From Cyclina sinensis (Eukaryota; Mollusca; Bivalvia; Venerida; Veneridae), in the NCBI GenBank assembly GCA_012932295.1, contig JAAONU010000001.1, positions 39,914,780 through 39,978,779 of the forward strand: DNA of 64,000 nucleotides. The letters are read 5' to 3'. Made by a program: the position numbers and the translations under genes. Positions 24,901 through 38,425 of the stretch are shown piece by piece. The notes under the pieces were generated by a model. It made no database searches and was not told the origin of the DNA. It was given only the letters and a program-made list of their open reading frames with translations. Position 1 is the first letter of the stretch. The number at the start of each line of letters is the position of its first letter.

Positions 24901-27900
24901 TTTAACACTTGTACGTGTACTAAATGTAAACTGTTTTTTTCATCGAAATGTATGGTCGACCAAAATATGGCACTAACTTACTGTAGCACTTCCAACGATG
25001 TACACATGACCTACTAATTAACTGGAGATTTTGTGTTGCGTATTCTGACAAAGAATCAAATGAAAGCCAGAAAGATCACGGGCAGTGAGTAAATTTGTCT
25101 TGACATTAATAAACCTTTTGCCAGGTATAATTATCATAAACTAACAAGTCAAACATGTTTCTTTTTTTTAGGGGTTAATTGAAAATTAAGCTTCTAAATT
25201 TATATCGAAGAAATCTCAAAAGGGGATTATGTGAGAAATATACATCATACACAATAAAATCAGATTTATAAGAAATATGGACCTGACTTTAACACCAGAC
25301 CGAATTAAAGTACAAATAACTTTACACCGCATGTGAATGCTTCGTAAGTTTGGCAAGCACAGACTTAGGTTATTGTAATAAAAACATGAATAATGTATAT
25401 GAAAATCTGACGAACATGATTCTTAAATTATATATTTATATGAGATAAACACTCTTCACTGAGCTGTTTACGACAAATTTTACAACCAAACTACCTGTTT
25501 AACAGGTGTTCTGTGAAATAATTCATACAATCTGACGTGACATATCTCATAGCGACAAAAAGTAAAACCTTTGAGTATTATTGCAGGTATAACAATAGCA
25601 GATACCTATATAATGGGATCTTCAGTACCAAGATAAAATACATGCTAAGATAATTGATATGATTATCGTTTAAAGGGAATATTATACACCTTGCTGACAA
25701 AATATTTCCTTTTTAATCGCCTAGAAACGAAAGCAAGTAATAAGCAAATAAGTAAATCCCTTGTTATATATAAAATGGACTTGTCCGTGACTCAATCTGG
25801 GCTGTTCAACTAATCATTTAGGAGTAATATTAAAAATGAGTTTACTCATCAGCGAAAAAAAAGCACAATCTATGATGAGACTACGGGAATTTGCATGCTC
25901 GTTATGGTTTCTTTTTTTATATGCTGAATAATAATCAATTTTACATTGAAAATGTTTATGTAACACTAAGATTTTAAAATGAACCCTTGATTACTTTGGG
26001 GGAAAAATAAGGAGAAAAGTGCAACTTAAATATTTCGGGTTTATTTTTTGGGTTTTGTCATATACGTCTAACAAAATCAAACTAAATATGCTGCAACTTA
26101 ACTGCTTTGCCAGTTACTTCATATGTATTTTCTAATAATATAATTATATAACACCTGTGACCGTAAAAGCATGAATAAAATAAACCTAGTCATGACGTAA
26201 GTCAGTGGGTAAGAATCTTAGACTCACGAGCAGCAATGAATGAAAAATATGAAATAGATCAGAGGATTTGTACGGTGTCTTCAGCTGCAATGAAAATTTT
26301 TAAGAATAGAAGTATAGTTTGACAGAGTGCCAATAAGCAATTAAATGTGTAGCTGCTAAGCATATTACGTTTTTAATGTTATGAAAAATTGCTGTTTTCT
26401 TTGGCATTTCTCCAAGCTTCACAAAGCATGGAGCGCAATTAAATCAGTCAGAATATTTTTTACGCTTTGAAGTCAATAAGAAAACAGAACAAAACAAAAC
26501 AAATTTAATTTCTGAATTAATATACATGTTTGTTCCCTTTTACAAGAGGAAAGCACGTATGTCTTTCATCTTATCTAAAGCTACAAAATTAACACAACTG
26601 ACATACGATCTCTATTGAATATAATGTTAAAACTATCCGAGTTCCTTATTTGCTTTTTTTGCCGTACGAACAAGCAGTTACATCCCATTAATGTAAAATA
26701 GTTTTGAAGCCAAAGAATTCAGTTTTTATACCGACCAGTTTGTTTGTCGAATGATGAACCTATGTATTCTCGGACAATATAATTAATTACAAAAAGGAAA
26801 ATAGTGATAAAACACGACTATCATGTTTGAAGCGAACTCTTTTAATTTGAATGACGATAGACATGAACAACATATTGAATTCGCCGGTTTCATAATGACT
26901 TACAATCAACGTGTTTATGTCAATGAAAACTTAAAATACAGAGAAGTAAACTTAAACGGACGGAGCAGTTGCATAAACTGAAAAAAAAGATATGTAAACA
27001 TCTTTTGATTGCCTTTCATTATTGCATTCGAACTTGTAACTAAAATCAAATAATAAATAAACAATTAAAATGGTAACACTATTTAAGCAAAAGGAAATTA
27101 AAATCTACTCTGTGGTATATTTTTCTGCGTTGCAATTATTTTTGAAACATCTAACTTTTCTATGCACAAATTTCATATCATACATGTCACTCTCCACCTT
27201 GAGTATTTATATCACTATATTATTTATATGATTTATATAAAATAATATTTAGATATTGATTGATGACAAGAACATCTCTGTCAATCGTTTAAGAAAAAAA
27301 TCTTCTCGTCTTGAATTCATAAAGTTAAATAATCTGTTAAATAAAGTAGAAACTGAAGATAGTTTAAGTTTAAATGATCAAATTCTCCTAACGTTCGAGT
27401 GACCTCGTTTTTCAATCATTAAGTTTGGTCATTTGGACAACGTTCTTATCTACATCTCTTATGTGCGACTGTCAATTTATTTTTGTTTATTATATTTGTT
27501 ATTATTTTATTTTTCTTTATTTATCTTAACTATAAACTATAACGCCTATGCATGTTAACTTACCTTTCGTATAATTGATAATTGATTTTTGTAGCATTCT
27601 CCGAAAGGTATTTTTAACAAGTGTTTGAAACGTTCACGAATACAGCAGATTGTGGTTCACTTGTTGGCTCAGTGAAGGGACTAGTTCATGATTGTCAGAG
27701 ATAAGAAATAGCGGTTTTTGAAATAATTTAACGGGTGTTTGTCGTAGAGTTATAGCAAAAGTCAATTTTACTTTTCAATTTTAACAATGAACGTATTGTT
27801 AGTTCTTAATATTCACTTTAATTACTATATCGTAGGCGGGCTTTCAGGTTTTTGAGCTCGTTAATAGAATGCTTCTAATAAATATATTGTCCCATTACTG

Positions 27901-29700
27901 TTAATACATGAAAAGGAACAGTTTCAGGATAACAGAAAGATTGTTTTTGATAGCGGAGTGTCACAGACTTAATCATACTTCATGGAGGACACATTAGAAC
28001 TGGTTTTCATACTGCTTATATTTCTACATAACACTGATTTTGCATAAAAACCTTCTGAGACAAGAGTTTGGTGAATGTATTTAACCGAATCTTTTTTATT
28101 CCGCAGTCCTGTACGCGTCTCATTTAAACAAAGCATAAAGATAGCTTATTCTTGTCGATTAATTAACAACAAACACTTATTTCTGTAAAAGTATCTCGTG
28201 ATTACGCGATCATGCTTTTAAACTAATTGATTTTACAGACTCTTTTGGGCTTAAACAGTTGTGCACATTGTTTGCTATTAGCATGTTGCCGCCATTAATG
28301 TACACTTAATGGGCGACCTAATTCTGAGATAAGATACACAACTAGTGCCAATTAAAAGGATTTCAGTTGCCTTTAAATGGTGATTTCAAAACATCTTTCA
28401 TGAGAGCTGTTATTTCGATCCAGACAGGTTGAGTTATCCTGCACTGAGTAAATTTATCACAACTGGTTGCACTTCAGCCAAAGTGCTATTTCTATAGCAC
28501 TCTTCTTGACAGAAAACGGAAATACGTTTTGTGTGTAGTACAGTAGTAGCTGAGTTCTTACCTACAAACAACAAAACCCTTTTCTATATCATACAGTCTC
28601 TAATCGTTTGGAATGAGATGCGGACAAGGGAAGCATAAGTGGGACACCCAAGTGTATTCACTTGAATTATTGATATATGAGTATATATTTGCCGTCCAAT
28701 CAAATAATCTCTGGAATAACAGGAGGTTAAAAACAGCGACATAGATGTTGCATGCGTTGTGTACTGTTATTTTAATATTCTATAGAAGCTTTTAATCATA
28801 TTTCAAACAATATCTAAAATGTTGTAAAGAACTTACCTTTGAAAGTGAGATGTAAATTTATTTTAGGATTCCATGACTCACGAAAAAATAGAACAGAATT
28901 CTTGTTTTGATGCATTCAGACAGACGTTAGAAATAATACGTAACATGCTTCAGTGGCTTATTTCTTGCATTGAGAGAAAATTGAATAAGCATTCTTTGTG
29001 TCTAAGCAAGAAAACCTCGAGCGTTTTAATAAATTAATCATGTCTTCTTTTTTTCAAAGTTGAGGTCTGCAGAATTCATATTTTCTGTAATTGTTCAAAG
29101 TTACATGCTACACAAACATGTTGCTTGTAAACCTAGAGTTTCCTTGTAAAATTCTAAGAAGAAAGCTTCGCTTCAGATATGTTTGTACCGACATAAGAAG
29201 TGAATTCAAACGGGTATCCAAGTAATAGAACAAAGGCTGGTCATCTATGAACTCCTTATATCGTTTTATTTTTTCGAATACCTACATCTAACTTTATCTT
29301 ATGTTTATCTTAGTTAAATGTTATTTATTATCTTAACATTGTCTTAGATTGTTTTCTACCGACCATTAGCATAACATGTGATTTCAAAGGGGGTATTCAC
29401 GTGCCAGAAAAAGACGTCTGGTCATGTACTCCTTACATTATTTTTTGGAATATCTTCGTTTTATTTTATCTTATGTTTATCTAAGATAAATTTTCATCTT
29501 ATCAGTTTCTTATAGCTGTACGCTGAACCATCTGTCATATGTAACGTAAAATGATTTATTTTCGATGATGAAGAAATCTATAACCATCCAGGTGACCTCA
29601 TTTAGATGTATGAGCGTAACTGTATTTTTCGTCGGTATGAGGTTAGCAGGACAGATTAATAGCAGAATAACTCCAGCAGAATAGCAGAACAACATTCAAA
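21965..29700. repeat. Segmental tandem duplication, copy A
   Basis: Long collinear similarity with copy B (29823-40850) can be followed by eye. Matching anchor pairs include 22030/29890 ('tttgcaatct...ctgggcacta'), 23140/31590 ('gagttgacgaattattt'), 24115/35040, 25070/36005 ('aagccagaaagatcacgggc'), 26190/37170, 27785/38317 ('caatgaacgtattgttagtt'), 28200/39480 and 29360/40580 ('accgaccattagcataacat'). Copy A has no convincing gene. It has a G11 run at 23407-23417 and an (AAC)n tract at about 24237-24254. A stretch of about 450 bp (about 27300-27745) is absent from B. The copies carry many small differences, so the duplication is not recent. Confidence 0.85.
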
Positions 29701-29740
29701 AAGTTCTTACTGAGTTTTATGGTCCCCTTCCGAGGTAAGC

Positions 29741-29776
29741 TCTCCGGCTGTGTGTCCGTCTGTCTGTCTGTCTGTC
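29741..29776. repeat. Simple (GTCT)n repeat at the A/B junction
   Basis: A 'gtccgtctgtctgtctgtct' run follows 'cttccgaggtaagctctccg', which looks like the head of a dispersed repeat. It lies just between the end of copy A and the start of copy B. Confidence 0.6.
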
Positions 29777-31124
29777 TGGAAATCTGGATCCCGCGATAAC
29801 ATAACAGTGTATTTTACTTTGCTAAAACAACTTCACAACGTAAAACACAACATAAATCAGACTTACTAGTGACAGTAGATGAATTGCTATGGAAGCATCC
29901 TTTGCAATCTTGCTGGGCACTAAAAGTTCATGTTTTTTTCTGTAAACCAAACGTAAAATCAGGCTGCTTTCTAAAGGTCAAACTGGAACAGAACGCATAA
30001 TTAATTTGCGCTTGTTCTTTGCTTCTCAATAACATTTGAACTGTTGAAGGCTCTTAATTCATGAGAGACTCTTCCCGAGGGAAAGAATCCAATATTTCGA
30101 CAAATAAGTGTTTGTGATTTGAACCTTTTCTTAAGAATTTTAGGATTTTTCTCCTGAATGATATTATTAGCTCAGTGAAATTGTAGAATGACTTCAAGCG
30201 AGCATTTAGAATTTGAAATCGACAGAGAAAAAAATCAGCTTGTTCTTGTTATTACTTACATAAACTGAATTTGACCGATACTTTAGGCAATTCCATAATG
30301 ACTCTGCTTCATATTTTGCTTATAATTTTGAAATACCTGGTAGTATTTGTTAAAATAGGGTCTTTACATGATTGTATCTATTTAACCTGATAGGAATTAT
30401 TAAAATTATAATTCAAATCAAATGTAGTAGACCGAGAAGAACTGAAACTGTTCTCGCCTTTTTCTGTTCCGCTTCGTTATCGATTGTTACTTAATGTATC
30501 AGACTACTAATAACATTCATCAGCCCTCAGTGAATTGAGTTTTTAAAAAAAAACACTATCATAGGACGATATATAGACCATATAAGACACTTTTTCAGTT
30601 TCAAGAAATGACTAATATTCACTTCAAACCTTACCCGACTTTATGGGTTTATGAGGTACAGAGAAAGACAATTTTTTTTCTAAGTCTTGCCATAAAAACA
30701 ACTTGGTATGTAATCATTCATATTACGAAGACCTACTTGACTGCTTATAAAAATCAAACAAAAAGAAAAGCTTTAAGTGAGAGCTAACGAAATATAATTA
30801 TATACACGGCACCAATTTTAACCGATTCACTTCACAATAAGAGGATGTTATCAACGAAATCTTTAACATAAATCTTTGGGGCTTCAAATTAGCTACAATT
30901 ATTTTCATTCATATACTGTTTTGAACAAACAGGCAAAATATCAAATATTCTATACCTTCTAGTTTTGGAGAAATTAATAACTGAAATTACAGATACACAA
31001 TTTTGAAAAGCTTTCCAACAATTGAAATATATTAAAAACGAAAGAAATTGAATTTAACTTCTATAATAGTTACTGTTTTAAAACCAAAACAATATAAAAC
31101 TGCCAACAAAATAGAGAAAAAAAC

Positions 31125-31395
31125 ATTGGCTTGAGTGGGGTTTGAACCCATGGCATTCAGTGAAAATGTCCTAATCCTAATTTATGGAATTGAATACTCT
31201 TCAGAGTTGAGGTAAGGAGGTATTAGGTATTAGGAATCTTGTGTGACTGGACACTTATATTCCGGTTATTTCCGGTTATTTCCGCAATATTTATTGCGGG
31301 AATGTTGCAATGGCCAAGTGGTCTAAGACGTTGTTACACTGCATTGGTAGGTGGTAAATGCCGTTCGGTGCGGGTTCGACTCCTACTGGGAACTT
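31125..31395. repeat. tRNA-derived (SINE-like) sequences
   Basis: On the plus strand, about 31303-31393 has a good RNA polymerase III A box (TGGCCAAGTGG) and, about 50 bases later, a perfect B box (GGTTCGACTCC). The spacing is like a class II tRNA with a long variable arm. The acceptor arms pair only partly, so I call it tRNA-derived, not a functional tRNA gene. On the minus strand, about 31133-31160 contains a second B-box-like GGTTCAAACCC. The region is absent at the matching place in copy A. Confidence 0.5.
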
Positions 31396-32131
31396 TATTT
31401 TAAAACTTTCTTCATATGACGTAGTATAATTCTTTCTTTTTCTTGTAATTTATAATTATTATTTTTTATATTTTTTTATTATAAAAACAGATGTAATTTG
31501 GTTACTAAATCAATATCCCCAAGAACATAAAAAATCTTGTGCTTTCTTAAGGTGTTTGGTACAAATGATAAAATACTTGTCAGAGATTAACATAGTTTTA
31601 CGATGAGTTGACGAATTATTTCGTACACATGCTTACACACAACACCAAACGTTGCTTACACATATCACCTAAGGCTTTTGATAACAAGCTATCGATAGTA
31701 AAATCGGAAAACCAGATTGTATAATAATTTTGCATCTTGAAAGCTGAGTAATCAAACGTCCGTAAAATCAATTGAGACTTATTTACAAATGAAAGTACGT
31801 AAGAAAATTAAAGGCTCGCCGGTTTTTTTGCTTCATACTTTCTCCATTGTAAAAGGGAGGAAACAGGAGAGAACATGAAGTAATCAGTTTTTAGCTCACC
31901 TGAGCCTGCTCAGGGTGAGCTTTTGGGATCGTTGATTGTCCGGCGTCCGTCGGCGTGCGTCGTGCGCCGTCAACAATTTGACTTAAACAACATCTCCTCC
32001 TAAATTGCTGATCCAACATTGATGAAACATGCCTGGGATATTCCTTGCATGAAGCTCTACCAAAGTTGTTCAAAGAATCCAATTCCATCAAGAACTCTGG
32101 TTGCTTTGGCAACTTAAAGGAAAAACTTTGA

Positions 32132-33275
32132 AAATTTTCTTGTCTGAAACCACAAGGCTCTGAGCCTTAAGATTTGGTATGTAGCATTGTCTAGTGAACC
32201 TCTATCAAGGTTATTCAAATTATTCCCCTGGGGTAAAATTTGGCCCAGCCCGGGGGGTCAATTGATTTTACATTGGCTTATATAGGAAAACTTTAAAAAT
32301 CTTCTTGTCTTAAACCACAAGGCCTAGAGTTTAGATATTTGGTATGCAGCATTGTCCAGTAGATCTCTACCAAGTTTGTTTAAATCATGGCTCCTGGATC
32401 AAAAATGGCCCCGCCCTGGGGTTCACTTGATTTACGTAGAGTTATATAGGGAAAACTTTAAAAATCTTCTTGTCAGAAACCGCAAGGCATGGAGCTTAGA
32501 TAATTGGTGTGCAGCATCATCTAGTGGACCTTTACCAAGATTGTTCAAATAATGACCTTGGGGTCAGAACTGGCCCCGCCCTGGGGGTCACTTGATTTAC
32601 ATAGAGTTATATAGGGAAAACCTTAAAAAAATCTTCTTGTCTGAAACCACAAGGCCTGGAGCTTAGATATTTGGTATGAGGCATCATCTAGTGGACCTGT
32701 ACAAAGATTGCTCAAATTGTGACCCTGGAGTCAGAACTGGCCCCGCCCTCGGGGTCACTTGATTTACATAGAGTAATATAGGGAAAACTTTAAAAATCTT
32801 CATGTCCGAAACCGCAAGGCATGGAGCTTAGATATTTGATGTGTAGCATTGTCTAGTAGACCTCTACCAAGATTGTTCAAATCATGGCCTCTGGATCAAA
32901 ATTGGCTCCGCCCAAGGGGTCACATGTTTTACATAGAGTTATATAGTAAATTCTTTAAAAATCTTTTTGTCAGAAACTGCAAGACCTGGAACTTAGATAT
33001 TTGGTATGAGGCATCATCTAGTGGACCTGTACAAAGATTGTTCAAATTGTGACCCTGGGGTCAGAACTGACCCCACCCAGGGCTTATTTGTTTTTATATA
33101 CATGTAGGGAAAACTTTAAAAATCTTCTTGTAAGAAACTACAAGGCGTGGAGCTTAGATATTTGGTGTTCAGCATTGTCTTGTAGACCTCTACCAAGATT
33201 GTTCAAATCATGGCCCCTGGGTCAAAACTGGCCCCTCCCAAGAGGTCACATGTTTTATATAGAGTTATCTGACCT
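32132..33275. repeat. Tandem array, about 165-bp unit, seven copies
   Basis: The marker 'atcttcttgtc' recurs at about 32135, 32299, 32464, 32631, 32796, 32961 and 33122, a spacing of 161-167 bp. Each unit contains 'aaaccacaaggcctggagct', 'ctagtggacctctaccaag' and 'aactggccccgccc'. Plus-strand ORFs here (32352-32552, 32849-33052, 33049-33291) are repeat translations, not genes. Confidence 0.9.
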
Positions 33276-33945
33276 ACTTTTTTGTTTTTAGCTACAGCAA
33301 TGAAATTTGGACCGTGTGCACACTTTTTCGTTTTGATTTTTCAAAATGTCATCGCATGACCTTTACTTTTGACCTACTGACCTACTTTTTGTTTTTGGAG
33401 CTATAGCAATGAATTTTAGACCATGTGTACAGTTTTTGTTCCGATTTCAAAAATGTCATCGCATGACCTATATTTTTGACCTACTGAACTACTTTTTTGT
33501 TTTTTAGCTACAGCAATGAAATTTGGACCATGTTTACAGTTTTTTGTTCCGATTTCAAAAATGTCATCGCATGACTTATATTTTTGACCTAATGACCTTC
33601 TTTTTGTTTTTGCAGCTATGGCAATGAAATTTGGACCATGTGTACAGTTTTTTGTTCCGATTTCAAAAATGTCATCGCATAACCTATATTTTTGACCTAC
33701 TGACCTATTTTTTTGTTTTTGGAGCCATGGCAATGAAATTTGGACCATGTGTACATTTTTTGTTCCGATTTCAAAAACGTCATCGCATGACCTATATTTT
33801 TGACCTATTGACCTACTTTTTGTTTTTGGAGCTATGGAAATGAAATTTGGACCATGTGTACAGTTTTTGTTCCAATTTCAAAAACATCATTGCATGACCT
33901 ATATTTTTGACCTACTTTTTGTTTTAAAGCTACAGCAAATTTTTC
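33276..33945. repeat. Tandem array, about 108-bp unit, six copies
   Basis: 'tgaaatttggacc' or its variants recur at 33301, 33410, 33517, 33625, 33734 and 33841, a spacing of 107-109 bp. Other unit parts are 'gttccgatttcaaaaatgtc', 'atcgcatgacctatattttt' and 'gacctactgacctac'. A period near 36 codons leaves long open frames on both strands (33631-33843 plus; 33416-33748 minus), which should not be read as genes. Confidence 0.9.
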
Positions 33946-36900
33946 CCTGCATGGATCCTATTTTCCGTGGGTAGGGTTTGAGGTCACTGGGTTAAGGTCA
34001 AGGTTACCATAGCTTATGATAGATATTTCTACTTTTTGTCATAGAGCCTGTATTTATTGACTGATATTTTACATGTTTACATATTTATATTAACATTACT
34101 TACATATTTTCAATTAAAACATGAAATAATGCTTAACAGCAAACCTACAGCCAAAATACTCAGGTGAGCGATCTAGGGCCATCATGGCCCTCTTGTTTAG
34201 CTTTTATTCTATTTGAACACGAAATTGAAAAAATATACTGGTGCAACAGGTGTATTAGTTTTTTTTCTAATTACATTGTATCTTTCTTATTTAAATAGTT
34301 ATTTCTAGTTGTTTTCACGAGCTTCACGTAGTGACTGGAACTAATACATTTATAACATTCAGACAAATTCGTTAGGGCATTCTATGTCATATCATCATAA
34401 TGATTGTATCTTTTTTTATTTTACATCTAGCGAAGCATCCTATTACTGCTAAAAATGTATAATGAGTATAGATAAGGCGTGTTACATTGTCTTCAATTGC
34501 ATTTATCAATATTCAGACAGAATATTTTCAGGCTCTCAAGTACAGTTTCGTCATAAGGGTTCTGGCTGCTAATTAATCAAATCTCAGTTAGGAGTCTGAC
34601 GCTTTTTTACTTTCACAGTCCTTAATATGAATGAACATACAATTTGTTCAAATTCATCTTTAAAAAGACCTTTTTGCATACCATGAAATGCAAATAAGTC
34701 ATGTTATACATGACAGTCTAGCAATCTTCTTCTTGAACTAGAGGTAAGTTTAGATGATGAATAACAGCAAAGTTGAAGCAACACTTGTTTTGCAACATAC
34801 GACAGCAGATACAATTAATTCAAGATGTAAGCAGTAATAATAATAGTAATAATAATAATGTACCAGAACTTTAAGCTAAATTTACATTAGAGGGGTGAAC
34901 ATTTTAGAACGATATTATATGTTTGAGAAAAAAAGTAAGTGGAAAATCAAAATAAAAATTATGTCGTTATTTCAAATGAATGGTAAAAATAACTATCAAT
35001 AATAAACAATCACGAAAATAATGTCGTTTCAATTTATATTACAGATCTGTAAACTTAAGCAAAAATATTAATTTGGGTAAACCCTCTCTCCAGCTTAAAA
35101 GAATGTTATAAAAATACGGGTCTGAAACCATGTCTGATAAATGTAAAGCTATCAGCTGAATTAAAAATAACAACAAGAATCACTCATTGCCTATGACTCA
35201 TAATATCTATGGACATTAGTCGAGAAGTACGACTAAAAACAAAGGATACTGTCTCCCCAACGAGTTTCATTTTGTAAGACTGAACCTGAGACAGCATATA
35301 AAAAATATAAACATTTAATTTAATTTAATAATGCCTGTAAAACCAGTGACTGGCCAGCCTGTCCAATAAAAGTGACAAAGTTACCTCTTTCTGACAAAAA
35401 AATATTCATACACTGTTACAAACTAAATAGCAAAATACCATGTACCAGATATGTTCGTTTACTTATTTGTTCTAAAGATGCATTGCAATTTGGCAATCAG
35501 TTCGATTTGATTGTAAGTAATACAGTTTTTATGGATTGTAAGGTTTCTGTCAGCATTCCTGATGGTTATCGTAGACATATTAGTATTTTATTTTGATCAT
35601 TTGTCATAAAAATCTAGATAATATTGTGTGTGTTTTTACTTCCTTAGCAGAACGCATCAATCAGGTGGTCCACTTAGAATAACTGTTGAAGTATTCGGTT
35701 ATATCACACACACACAAACATTGAAATGTCAGGAAACAAACAGTGTTTATCATTTATGCCTTTCACCTTTTGTCCATCTGGTCTTTTACATGTCCCGTAT
35801 CATTTACGTTAGTCTGACTTCGCTTTTAACACTTATAAATGTACTAAATGGAAACTAAATTTTTCATCGAAATCTATAGTCGACCAAATTATGGCATTGA
35901 CTTATTGTAGAACTTCAAATACTGTGCACAAGGCATACAAGGTAACTGTAGAACATGGTAATATGGTATTTCGTGTTGCGTATTCTGACAAGGAGTTAAA
36001 TGAAAGCCAGAAAGATCACGGGCAGTGAGTAAATTTGTCTTGACATTAATAACAATTCTGCCAGGTATGATTATCATGAACTAACAAGTCAAACATGTTT
36101 CTTTCCTTAGAGGTTAATTGTAAATTAAGCTTCTAAATTTATATCAAAGAAATACTTACAATCTCAAAAGCACTTAAGGGGATTATGTGAGACAGAAACT
36201 GTTTCGTTTTAAACAACATACACAATAAAACTAGATTTACAAAAAGTATGGACCTGACTTTAGAATAAATAACTTCATGCTGCATTTGAATGCTTCGTAA
36301 GTTTGGCAAGCACACACCTTGATTATTGTAATAATAATATTATCAATAATGTATGTAAATCTGACGAATCATTCTACGACGACAACGAAGACCATGATTC
36401 TTAAATTATATATTTATATGAGATAAACACTCTTCACTGAGTAGTTTTTTTACAACTAATTTACCTGTTTAACAGGTGTTCTGTGAAATAATTCATACAG
36501 TTTGACATGACATATCTCATAGCGACAAAAACGTAAAACCTTTAAGTATTATTGCAGGGATTACAATGGCAGATAGTTATATAATGGGAACTTTAGTATT
36601 AAGATAAAATACATGCTAAGATGATGGATATGATTATCGTTGAAAGAGAATATTAAATACATTTTGCTAACAATATTGAAAAGTACAAAAATATTTCCTT
36701 TTTAATCGCCTAAACGAAGGCAAGTAATAAACAAATATGTTAATCCGTTGTTATATATGAAATGGACGTGTCCGGGACTCACTCTGGGCTGTTCCACTAA
36801 TCATTTGAGAGTATTATTAAAAGAATTTACTCATCAACGAAAAATAATCTACGATGAGACTGCGTGAATTTGCATGCTCGTTATGGTTTCTTTTCTTATA

Positions 36901-38425
36901 TGCTGAAAAATAATAAATTTAACATTAAAACTGTATATTTAGCATTAAGATTTTAAAATGAACCCTTGATTACTGTGAAGAAAAACTAAGAAAAAATGTG
37001 CTACTAAAGTATTACGCGTCTGTTTTTTGTTTTTGATTTTTTTTGTCATATACGTCTAACAAGGTCACACTAAATATGCTACAACTATACTGTTTTGCCA
37101 ATTACTTCATATGTATTTTCTAATTATATATATAACACCCGTGACCGTAAAAACACGAATAAAAGAAACTTAGTCATGACGTGAGTAGTCAGTGAGTAAG
37201 AATCTTAGACCCAAGAGTAACAATGAATGAAAAGCATGAATTAGGTCAGAGGATTTGTACAGTGTTTTCAGCTGCAATGAAAATGTAAAATCTGACAGGG
37301 TGCCAATGAGCAATTAAATGTGTAGCTGCTAAGCATTTTACGTTTTTAATGTTATGAAAAAATGCTGTTTTCTTTGGAATTTCTCCAAGCTTCACAGAGC
37401 AAAGAGCGCAATTAAATCAGTCAGAATATTTTTTCATGCTTTGAGGTCATTCTTTAAACAAATTTAATTTCTGAATTAATATACACGTTTGTTCACCTTT
37501 ACAAAAGAAAAGCACGTAGGTGATTCATCTTAACTAAAGCTACAAAATTAACAGAACTGGCATAAGATCTCTATTGAATATAATGTTTAACCGATCCGAG
37601 TTTCTTATTTGCTTTTATTGCCGTACGGACATGCTGTACATCTCATAAATGTTAAATAGTTTTGAAGTAAAAAAATTCAGTTTTTATACTGACAAGCTTG
37701 TTTGTCGGATAATGAATCTGTGTATTCTTGAAAATATTATTAATTAAATCAGGAAAAAAGTTATAAAACACGACTATCACGTTTTAAGCGAACTGTTTTA
37801 ATTTGATTGACGATAGACACGAAAAACATACTGAATTCGCCGGTTTCATAATGACATAATCAACGTGTTTATGTCAATGAAAACTTAAGATACAGAAAAG
37901 TAAACTTGAAACTGCGCACGGAACAGGGACAGAATAGTTGCATGAACTGAAAAATGATATGTAAACATCTTTTGATTGCATTTCATTACTGCATTCGAAC
38001 TTGTGAGTAACTAAAATCAAATAATAAATAAACAATTGAAATGGTAACACCATTTAAGTAAAAAAAATGTACTTCGTCGTATATTTTTCTGCCTTTCAAT
38101 TATTGTTGAAACCTGTAAATTTTTAAGCACAACTTCAGTATCATACATGCCACTCTCTACCTTTAGTATTTATGTCACGATATAATTTTAATGATTTATA
38201 TAAAATGGTATTTAGATATCGACTGATGACAAGAACATCTCTTAATCAATCATTTAAGAAAAAAAAAGTTATTGTAAAAGTCATTCTTTTGTTTCTGTTT
38301 ACTCTTCAATTTTAACAATGAACGTATTGTTAGTTCTTTAAATTCACTTTGATTGCTTTATTGTAGGCATATTTTCAGGTTTTTGAGCTCTTTGATAGAA
38401 TGTTTTTAACATATATATGTATATA

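Larger units (their letters stand above)
31891..34199. mobile_element. 2.3-kb non-autonomous repeat element inserted in copy B
   Basis: It starts with 'ctcacctgagcctgctcag' followed by 'ggtgagc' and ends with 'caggtgagcgatctagggcc' followed by 'atcatggccctcttg', a palindrome-rich head and tail. The flanks each carry 'tttag', a possible 5-bp target duplication. Copy A lacks it at the matching point (about 23445), giving an empty site. It contains no transposase-like ORF. Two tandem arrays fill its middle (see separate entries). Confidence 0.75.

Noticed and set aside
31891..32112. 73-codon minus-strand ORF
   Set aside because: It lies wholly in the GC-richer head of the 2.3-kb repeat element.
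35372..35858. ORFs in duplication copy B
   Set aside because: The reading frames are not kept in the matching part of copy A (about 24425-24930), so no coding constraint is visible.
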